Shown: in pieces, positions 26,251 to 32,520 of the stretch
Numbering within the stretch: position 1 is the stretch's first letter
Layout of the letters: the number at the start of each line of letters is the position of its first letter
Source of the DNA: Candidatus Doudnabacteria bacterium
GTDB taxonomy: Bacteria > Patescibacteriota > Doudnabacteria > UBA920 > O2-02-FULL-48-8
Direction: 5' to 3'
DNA: 32,520 bases
NCBI GenBank assembly: GCA_016199215.1
Contig: JACQHB010000012.1
Coordinates: 1-32,520, forward strand
The notes under the pieces: generated by a model
Told to the model about the DNA's origin: nothing
Database searches by the model: none
Seen by the model: only the letters and a program-made list of their open reading frames with translations
Translations under genes and position numbers: made by a program

Positions 26251-27576
26251 TTATATTTGTTCCTCGGGAACTTCCGGTAGGTCTATTTGTTCCAGCGGCT
26301 GCGGTACGATTCCGTATTGAAAGACCGCGATTTCTCTGGCAACCACTTGGTCCTTGCGATCGTACACGACCGTTTTCCTTTCCGTAACACGCAAAAATTT
26401 ATATTTTCTCACGAACGGTTCAGGAATTGGGTCTAGAACAGTATATCCATTTTGTGTCGCAAAGTCAAGACTGGGCATAAACATATAATCCGATCCGCTG
26501 ATCCTGTAAGCAGGGAAGCACATTACAATCCGAGCTCCAACCTCAAGAAATTTCGCAAATTCCTTGAAGACCTGATCGTAAAGTTTCTCAAGGTTCTTGA
26601 AGTTATGGCTCATCTCAGGTTTTTTGGGCAATTTGGAATAAATCGGACCAAGCGTGCCTTCGGTTACAACCGCCGCAACCTTTAGACTTGGCAAATGAAT
26701 AGAGATTTCTGCCGCGTTGGATGCCAGCAGTTTATACCGGCCGGGGGAAAGGCGATAGCGGTTTCGAAACCACTCAAGGTTCTTTTCGCTGTTTTCTATC
26801 ATCCTCTGCTCAATATCAGATCCCACAGCCTTGTATCCAAGCAGCATGGCTTCCTGAAGAATTGTCCCTGATCCGCAAAACGGGTCCAAAATATAATCCA
26901 AGGGCTTCAAAGATCCCGACAAGTTGATCATGCTTTGCGCCACTTTAGGAGGGATCATGCCGACCCGTTCGTCCCTGGCAGGGCGTTGATAATCCCGCCT
27001 TCCATAATCCTCGTAATTCTGAACTGTCATGGTTTTGCCCACAAACACCCTTTGCGTCCCGGAAATAACCACAATTTCCGCGCCTTTCGTAAGAAGCTGG
27101 TTTTCGTTCACCTGAACCGAAGTCAGCGCTTGGGAAGGGAACTGCGGAAGCACCGCTCGCACGCTTTGCGCCTCTTCTTGGAGAATTTTTTTGATAAAAA
27201 AAGAAATTCTTTGAGACTCTTCGCGAAAACGGACCGTCGGATCCAGTGTATAAATCGAAACTCCGAACTGTTTTTTTCCGGTGTATTCCGTAAAATAGTC
27301 GCTTTTGATTTTTTTAAAGGTAAAATAGGTTTCCATCACTTCCGAAGGGTACTGCTTGCCCTTCTTTTGAAAAGTGTCGAAAAGTCGTATAATTTTAATT
27401 ACACCGCCAAGACGCGGCTGAAGCTCGGCGGCATTGATCGGCCGATCGGTCTCAATAGCGGCCACTTCCGGGGAGCAGACCAAAATTTTAAACCCAATGC
27501 CCGAATTCCTAAGCGCCTCAAGAAGTTCGGCAAGGGACAAAGTAAAAACCCTCCCCAAAACAAAAGCGTAACGCAT
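26251..27576 (-). CDS. Trm11/UPF0020-like methyltransferase-fold protein
   Basis: MRYAFVLGR N-terminus, LDYILDPFCGSGTILQEAMLLGYKAVGSDIEQRMIENSEKNLEWF; motif IV region reads VVTEGTLGPIY. Confidence 0.83.
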   Translation of the reverse strand: MRYAFVLGRVFTLSLAELLEALRNSGIGFKILVCSPEVAAIETDRPINAAELQPRLGGVIKIIRLFDTFQKKGKQYPSEVMETYFTFKKIKSDYFTEYTGKKQFGVSIYTLDPTVRFREESQRISFFIKKILQEEAQSVRAVLPQFPSQALTSVQVNENQLLTKGAEIVVISGTQRVFVGKTMTVQNYEDYGRRDYQRPARDERVGMIPPKVAQSMINLSGSLKPLDYILDPFCGSGTILQEAMLLGYKAVGSDIEQRMIENSEKNLEWFRNRYRLSPGRYKLLASNAAEISIHLPSLKVAAVVTEGTLGPIYSKLPKKPEMSHNFKNLEKLYDQVFKEFAKFLEVGARIVMCFPAYRISGSDYMFMPSLDFATQNGYTVLDPIPEPFVRKYKFLRVTERKTVVYDRKDQVVAREIAVFQYGIVPQPLEQIDLPEVPEEQI

Positions 27577-27581
27577 AAATT

Positions 27582-27923
27582 ATGAAGATAAAGGAACGAA
27601 TAAAAAATAATCAGCAAGTAATAGTTTTGACTATAGGCTACTTGCTAGTAGCGGCAATAAGCTTTGGACTAGGCGGGATGATCGCTTCCAAAAAAATACC
27701 TGCAGAGAGTCTTGTTGAGCAACCGCTGCCCTTAAATAATAGCCAAAATTTACCACTTGCGCAATCCGCGGATAATTGCAAAATTAAAGGCAATATCAAC
27801 AGCAAGGGGAGCAAAATCTACCATATCCAGGGGGGCGCGTTTTATAACCAGACAAATCCCGAGGAATGCTTTGAAACGGAAGATCAGGCGCAAGCAGCCG
27901 GTTTTGCTAAATCATCCAGATAA
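27582..27923 (+). CDS. Membrane-anchored protein with sunset-type (nuclease-associated C-terminal) domain
   Basis: TM VIVLTIGYLLVAAISFGLGG; C-terminal CKIKGNINSKGSKIYHIQGGAFYNQTNPEECFETEDQAQAAGFAKSSR. Confidence 0.8.
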   Translation: MKIKERIKNNQQVIVLTIGYLLVAAISFGLGGMIASKKIPAESLVEQPLPLNNSQNLPLAQSADNCKIKGNINSKGSKIYHIQGGAFYNQTNPEECFETEDQAQAAGFAKSSR

Positions 27924-27927
27924 TTTT

Positions 27928-29088
27928 ATGAAACGTATTTACTTAGATAACGCGGCAACCACACCAATTGACCCTCGCGTGGCAGAAGTCATGCGGGAGT
28001 TTGAATTGGAATCTTATGGCAACCCGAGCTCAATTCACCGCGAGGGTCAGGCAGCAAGGGCCAAGATTGACTTTGCCCGCGCCAACCTCGCGACTTTTTT
28101 GAACTGCAGTCCACAGGAAGTAGTTTTTACTTCCGGCGCAACTGAAGCCAACAACCTGGCTATACAAGGAGTAATCAGCCACGCAATTTTGGATATGGCC
28201 GCAAAGCCCCACGTGATTACCACTATGCTTGAGCACCAATCAGTTTATAATCTGGTCAAAGAGCTGGAAAACAGGAGGGTAATAGAAGCGACTTTTATTA
28301 AGCCCGGAATAAACGGAATGATAGACCCGGACGACATCATCCGCGCGATCAAAGCCAATACCGTCCTTGTTTCTGTTATTTTTGTCTCAAATGAAATCGG
28401 CTCCGTTTTGCCAATCCGAGAAATTGGCAAAGAGTTATCACGGATCGCGGATCGCGGATCGCGGATCATTTATCACACTGACGCTGTTCAAGCGGCAAAA
28501 TACTATAATTTAAACGTGGAAAAACTAGGAGTGGATCTTCTTACCATTTCTGGCCATAAAGTCAGCGGGCCAAAAGGAATTGGCGCTTTATACATCAAAT
28601 CAGGAACCAAAATGAGCAATCTGACATTTGGCGGGTCCCAAGAATATGAAAGGCGGCCGGGGACCCAAAACACTACTGGCATTATTGGCATGGCCCGGGC
28701 CTACAAACTCTTGGGCAGTTTGGAAGATCGCCAAAAAACAGCAAAAAAAATTTCCGAACTTAGGGACGAGCTTATTAACTTTGTATCTAAGTTTAATAAA
28801 ATAGAAATTAACGGGCCGGTGGGGGAAAGCCGAGCCCCTGACAACTTAAGCTTCACCATTTTTGAAGCTGACCAGGAGCTGATAATTTCTAAATTAGATC
28901 TTGCGGGAATTGCGGCTTCAACCGGCTCTGCTTGCGTCTCAGGCTCAGCCCAACCTTCGCATGTAATCCAAGCGCTTGGGAAAGCAGGAAAGAAAAAAGC
29001 CGCGACTGTCAGGCTAAGTCTGGGTAAACAAAATACCGCGGAAGAAATAAAGCAAGTCAAAAAAATCCTGGAAAAAATTTTGAAATAG
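27928..29088 (+). CDS. Cysteine desulfurase (NifS/IscS family)
   Basis: MKRIYLDNAATTPIDPRV...ATEANNLAIQG...HTDAVQAAKYYNLNVEKLGVDLLTISGHKVSGPKGIGALYI...STGSACVSG. Confidence 0.95.
   Translation: MKRIYLDNAATTPIDPRVAEVMREFELESYGNPSSIHREGQAARAKIDFARANLATFLNCSPQEVVFTSGATEANNLAIQGVISHAILDMAAKPHVITTMLEHQSVYNLVKELENRRVIEATFIKPGINGMIDPDDIIRAIKANTVLVSVIFVSNEIGSVLPIREIGKELSRIADRGSRIIYHTDAVQAAKYYNLNVEKLGVDLLTISGHKVSGPKGIGALYIKSGTKMSNLTFGGSQEYERRPGTQNTTGIIGMARAYKLLGSLEDRQKTAKKISELRDELINFVSKFNKIEINGPVGESRAPDNLSFTIFEADQELIISKLDLAGIAASTGSACVSGSAQPSHVIQALGKAGKKKAATVRLSLGKQNTAEEIKQVKKILEKILK
28441..28468 (+). repeat. Heptanucleotide tandem repeat (CGGATCG)x3 + CGGATCA inside the cysteine desulfurase ORF
   Basis: Direct reading of the tandem 7-mers; encodes RIADRGSRII. 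Confidence 0.9.
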
Positions 29089-29108
29089 GGAAGACCTAAA
29101 CACGACGA

Positions 29109-29140
29109 AGACCCAGGGGATTGCCCACCTGGGTCTCTTT
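29109..29140 (+). terminator. Terminator AGACCCAGG-ggattgccca-CCTGGGTCT-CTTT
   Basis: Perfect 9-bp stem after the cysteine desulfurase. Confidence 0.65.
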
Positions 29141-29158
29141 GCGTGACCAACTGCCGCG

Positions 29159-29731
29159 TCATTCATCTTCGCCTAGCAGTTTCCTGAACCTAGAATTCTC
29201 CTCACGGAGTCTTTCCGTATCAGCAGACAAGTTCGCGTCCATTGCCATGCCGCCGACCTGAATTACCTGGACATCCCTGATCGCGGTGAAACGCAAACTG
29301 ACCTCTGTTGATGGCGGCTTCTGTCGCTTCAGTCTATTTGGCCGCTTGAGACGCCGGCGAGCGTTCTCCTCAGCCGAAGTAATTTGTCCTCGGGTGGGCA
29401 GACAATCATCCATCATCAAACCCAGGCACTCCTCGGATTGACCCAAGACAACGAACGGAACCCCGGCCCTTTCGCAAAGGCCGCGAAGCTCGAGAAGATT
29501 CCTCCTCGGAAGCTCCAGATTGAGCCAGGCAATTATCGTTCCTGCGGGAACGTCAGCCGACGATCGCAGATCTTGCAGATCTTTAAAAACCCCGCCGCGG
29601 CGACAAAACAAGTTCTGCAGTTCCTGACCGTTTTCCATAACCCCAACAGCCAAGAACTTGAAGGGCAGCGCAACGGTCGCCTGGATCAGCCTCACGGTAG
29701 TGACTTGAGTCAGGCTCGGTCGTGTTTCCAT
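29159..29731 (-). CDS. Hypothetical protein, possible Rossmann-like domain plus C-terminal coiled coil
   Basis: SD AGGAGG-AATAG-ATG; KFLAVGVMENGQELQNLFCRRGGVFKDLQDL..IIAWLNLELPRRNLLELRGLCERAGVPFVVLGQS...; LSADTERLREENSRFRKLLGE. Confidence 0.7.
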   Translation of the reverse strand: METRPSLTQVTTVRLIQATVALPFKFLAVGVMENGQELQNLFCRRGGVFKDLQDLRSSADVPAGTIIAWLNLELPRRNLLELRGLCERAGVPFVVLGQSEECLGLMMDDCLPTRGQITSAEENARRRLKRPNRLKRQKPPSTEVSLRFTAIRDVQVIQVGGMAMDANLSADTERLREENSRFRKLLGEDE

Positions 29732-29776
29732 CTATTCCTCCTTTGCCGTCAAAGTTATAACCGACGGCAATAGGCT

Positions 29777-29805
29777 ATTCTAATATAAAAAGAGAGCGCA
29801 AGCAA
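29777..29805 (-). promoter_or_regulatory. Promoter TTGCTT-17 nt-TAGAAT for the 29159-29731 gene
   Basis: Hexamers with exact 17-nt spacing on the minus strand. Confidence 0.55.
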
Positions 29806-29934
29806 TAGCGGGAACAGTTTCATAGAACATAAACCGTTTCACCTTCATCAATTTAAATTTGCTAGGGGAGCAAAGAAAATGTTTCTTTTATAAAAATTTA
29901 CTAAAAACAATCAGCTTCAGATAGTTAATGGTCA

Positions 29935-30120
29935 TGGGGACTTGGGGAATAACCATCAAAAAGCTCTAAAACTAATTTAATAGAACGTCGTACAAGATAC
30001 CTTTTGCGTCGCTTATTACCAGAACCTTTAAAACAAAGGTTTTTAATACGGATCGATCTGGACTAGAATCCCGAATTAAGTATGTTCTCTACCCTGTCGC
30101 AAAATCTCCGATCAAAAAAA
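29935..30120 (-). pseudogene. Possible decayed C-terminal protein fragment with internal TAG
   Basis: Minus frame: KKDFFDRRFCDRVENILNSGF*SRSIRIKNLCFKGSGNKRRKRYLVRRSIKLVLELFDGYSPSPHDH*; no start codon. Confidence 0.35.
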
Positions 30121-30153
30121 TCTTTTTTACTTTTTAACTTTTAATTTTTACTT

Positions 30154-30184
30154 CAAAACAAGATCAGTGCCTGATCTTGTTTTG
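30154..30184. terminator. Terminator CAAAACAAGATCA-gtgcc-TGATCTTGTTTTG
   Basis: Perfect 13-bp inverted repeat downstream of the M23 gene. Confidence 0.75.
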
Positions 30185-30221
30185 CCCTCTCCCCCATCAA
30201 AAAACCAAAAACCGGGGAGAC

Positions 30222-31541
30222 CTAAAGAAAATCCAGAGGATTATACGTGGCCCCATAAGGAACCTGGTAAGCGCCAAACTGCTTGGTTAGTTTTCCGTCA
30301 GCCACGCCATATCCTTCTTCGTCAAAAATAGTAAGGTGCAGGTGATATCCCCTATGCGGTCCGTAAAGAAGCCTTGTTGTGTTTCCAGTGTTTCCCTCAA
30401 AGCCTATCAAATCTCCTTCCTTTACCGCTTGCCCGGGTTTAACGCGGAAACTGCTCATATGCGCGTATAAAGTGATCAGGCCTCTGGACCCGACTTTATG
30501 TTTTATAGTAACCCAGTTTCCGTACGCGCCCTTGCCTGTTCCTGTATCCAGCACTGTCCCGTCCCCGGCAGCGTAAATTTTTGTCCCGCCGCCATTTGCC
30601 AAATCAATTCCATTATGGAAGCTGTATCCAAGACTTGTAAAACCCGTGTTGCCGTAACCCTGCGTCATTGTTCCGTCCATCGGCCACGCGAACAATCCTT
30701 TCTTCGGAGGCAGTTTCCTGTTCCCCAGACGCTTACCGATTTCAGCGTCTAAATCGTAAATTTCTTTTTCGATCTGGTCTTCCAAATCCTTGGATTCCGC
30801 CAAAAGTTTTTGATACGCTCTTTCCTGTCCGCGGGTTTGGTCCAAGACCTCCTGCTTACCCCGCCTCTGGCCGTCCAAATTGGCCTTTGTCAAAGTAAGC
30901 TGGTCTTGCAAATTATCAAGATCGTCTTTTTGTTTTTTAAGTTCCGCCTGCTTGATTTCCAATTCGGATTTCAACTGCTTGATCAGGGTCAGGGTTTCCT
31001 GGCTTTGCTCCTGAACGCTGGTAGTATACTGCATCTGGTCCAAAAATTCGGTAAAATTGTCGTTTTCAAGCGCGACCTCCAGGGGGCTTGTTTGATCAAG
31101 CTCGTTTATCTTGACTATCAGCTCTTTTAAAACTTTTTTCTGCTTTGCAACCTCGCCTTCTTTAACAATAATTTGCCCCGTGACATCAGCGATTTCGAGG
31201 TTGGTTTGATCTATTTTATTATTGGTAAAATCAATCTGAGCTTCAGTCTGGGCAATCTCGAGGTTCATTATCGCAATCTGGTTGTTGAGAGTTTTAACAG
31301 CAGATTGTTTTTGCTTTACCTCTTTCTGAAGTTGGTTAATTTTATTGTTAATTTCATCCAGTTTCCGCTGTTTTTCATTCTTCATCTGCTTCAGCTCATC
31401 CGTGGTCTGTCCCGCTGCCGGAAGGTAAGCGTTAAACACAAAAAACGCTGCTGAAAACAACAAAAGAAGCGCGGGCAAAAGACTATTCCTTCCGCTATTT
31501 GATACGTTGTAATTGTTTTTTTGTTTCAAGCTGAATCTCAT
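30222..31541 (-). CDS. Secreted coiled-coil M23 (LytM) peptidase, EnvC/PcsB-like
   Basis: Signal/TM, long coiled coil LDEINNKINQLQKEVKQKQ..., then FAWPMDGTMTQGYG...FHNGIDLA...LYAHMSSFRVKPGQAVKEGDLIGFEGNTG...GYHLHLTIF. Confidence 0.93.
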   Translation of the reverse strand: MRFSLKQKNNYNVSNSGRNSLLPALLLLFSAAFFVFNAYLPAAGQTTDELKQMKNEKQRKLDEINNKINQLQKEVKQKQSAVKTLNNQIAIMNLEIAQTEAQIDFTNNKIDQTNLEIADVTGQIIVKEGEVAKQKKVLKELIVKINELDQTSPLEVALENDNFTEFLDQMQYTTSVQEQSQETLTLIKQLKSELEIKQAELKKQKDDLDNLQDQLTLTKANLDGQRRGKQEVLDQTRGQERAYQKLLAESKDLEDQIEKEIYDLDAEIGKRLGNRKLPPKKGLFAWPMDGTMTQGYGNTGFTSLGYSFHNGIDLANGGGTKIYAAGDGTVLDTGTGKGAYGNWVTIKHKVGSRGLITLYAHMSSFRVKPGQAVKEGDLIGFEGNTGNTTRLLYGPHRGYHLHLTIFDEEGYGVADGKLTKQFGAYQVPYGATYNPLDFL

Positions 31542-31548
31542 CAGCTTA

Positions 31549-31557
31549 ATTTTATCA
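31549..31557 (-). promoter_or_regulatory. Extended -10 (TGATAAAAT) 7 nt upstream of the M23 gene ATG
   Basis: Minus strand TGaTAAAAT-TAAGCTG-ATG, nearly identical to the rmuC promoter. Confidence 0.6.
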
Positions 31558-31588
31558 CAAATTGCTTTTTTTGTAAAGGCTTTTCCCG

Positions 31589-31617
31589 TTGACAGAATGG
31601 CATAAATCGCCTAATCT
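31589..31617 (+). promoter_or_regulatory. Promoter TTGACA-17 nt-TAATCT
   Basis: Consensus -35, exact 17-nt spacer. Confidence 0.7.
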
Positions 31618-31641
31618 TTAAGATCAACAAAGGAGGATACC

Positions 31642-32382
31642 TTGAGCGAGAGCGCCATCGATCTTGTGACTATCGCCAAGGTGTGGGGGTATTATTTTTT
31701 ACCCTTCCTCCCTGGCTCCCCGGAAATAGGAACACTCTCGGAAGCGGATTGCGTTTGCGCGCAATCATTTGGCAGGAGAAATTTCGAAGACTCAGAGTTG
31801 CCGTGGATCCATCGACTCAGAAGAAGTCTGGGAGATGATAAAAAAACTCTCGAGTGGCTCGAGTCTTACGGCTTTGATCCTGGGCCTGCCAATCTTGAAC
31901 TGGCTCGCATTACCATCAATCTTGCCTGTTCGTTGGGAAGCAACGGCGATATTCTTCCAATCTTTACCCAATGGGAAATCGCGTTTGCACTATATTCCAT
32001 TGACCGGGATTGGTTCGAATACAACCTGGAAAATATCGTGGTCCTTTGGCCACCCTTGACCCTCCCGTATTGGACACATAACTTACTGAAGGACTTTCGA
32101 AAGAGTGCTCGCAAGAAAGGTTTGCGAAAACCTCTTCTGCTGGCATCCGATCTGATGCTCGCGCGCGTTATCCCAATCGCTTGGAGGCTCGGCATAAACC
32201 TCATCATCCCTTCCAAGCGCCTGGGGTTGGGAAAAAAACAAAGCCTTGATCGGCTCTCAATACAACCTCACACCCAACGCTTAATCTGGTGGAACCCCTG
32301 GCGTTGTTGGATCTTTCGCGAGTCGTTTGGCCGGTGTTATCATATCCGGCGCGGACTCGTTTCGTTTCGTCCTCCGCGGTGA
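31642..32382 (+). CDS. Hypothetical protein (TTG start)
   Basis: AAAGGAGG-ATACC-TTG; MSESAIDLVTIAKVWGYYFLPFLPGSPEIGTLSEADCVCAQSFG...; stop lies inside the terminator stem. Confidence 0.65.
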   Translation: MSESAIDLVTIAKVWGYYFLPFLPGSPEIGTLSEADCVCAQSFGRRNFEDSELPWIHRLRRSLGDDKKTLEWLESYGFDPGPANLELARITINLACSLGSNGDILPIFTQWEIAFALYSIDRDWFEYNLENIVVLWPPLTLPYWTHNLLKDFRKSARKKGLRKPLLLASDLMLARVIPIAWRLGINLIIPSKRLGLGKKQSLDRLSIQPHTQRLIWWNPWRCWIFRESFGRCYHIRRGLVSFRPPR

Positions 32383-32408
32383 GCTATCCACCGCGGAGTT
32401 CGTTTTTT
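32372..32408 (+). terminator. Strong intrinsic terminator CTCCGCGGTG...CACCGCGGAG-TTCGTTTTTT
   Basis: GC-rich stem plus U-tract. Confidence 0.85.
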
Positions 32409-32520
32409 AAAACAATTTTTCAGCTGCTGAACTTATCCGCTTCAAAACAACCTCTTTCCCATTTGGAAGCGTCCCAAAAGCATCAATAATCTCAAAAGGC
32501 CCCGGACTTGCATCCAGCCC
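32407..32520 (-). CDS. C-terminal end of a truncated hypothetical CDS
   Basis: Minus strand open to the window edge: GLDASPGPFEIIDAFGTLPNGKEVVLKRISSAAEKLF*. Confidence 0.55.
   Translation of the reverse strand, partial: GLDASPGPFEIIDAFGTLPNGKEVVLKRISSAAEKLF

Noticed and set aside
26935-27585. 216-aa + strand ORF
   Set aside because: Antisense of the Trm11-like gene; His/Arg/Lys-rich shadow translation

Overview
This window looks like a chromosomal segment from a Patescibacteria/CPR-type bacterium. That reading rests on small, tightly packed housekeeping genes, AT-rich intergenic repeats and many hypothetical ORFs. Lineage is inferred from content only; bL9 and uL1 are both present, and an RF2 frameshift site implies UGA is a stop. 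Recognisable blocks: tRNAs; rmuC; a NYN protein; a UvrD-like helicase fused to a RecB-like nuclease domain; a split, mitochondrial-type PheRS locus; gyrB; an interrupted secE-nusG-rplK-rplA block; a dTMP/folate cluster (dcd, tmk, CYTH, HIT, thyA, HAD, folA, HExxH protein); prfB with the classical +1 frameshift; ftsEX; rplI; pyrG; rpmA; a Trm11-like protein; a cysteine desulfurase; and an M23 coiled-coil hydrolase. The main points for follow-up are: (1) a single-chain PheS+FDX-ACB PheRS with a separate upstream EMAP/OB tRNA-binding ORF that needs a -1 frameshift; (2) a perfect 34-nt palindrome inside folA; (3) extended -10 boxes 6-7 nt from the ATG of several housekeeping genes (apparently leaderless), contrasted with four orphan ORFs at operon borders that carry strong Shine-Dalgarno sequences; (4) a hairpin-rich unexplained segment at about 2290-2740; (5) an uncharacterised HExxH protein ending the dTMP operon; (6) palindromic repeats fused to gene starts; (7) an initiator tRNA with a variant anticodon stem. 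All calls were made by eye from the sequence; no database search was run.
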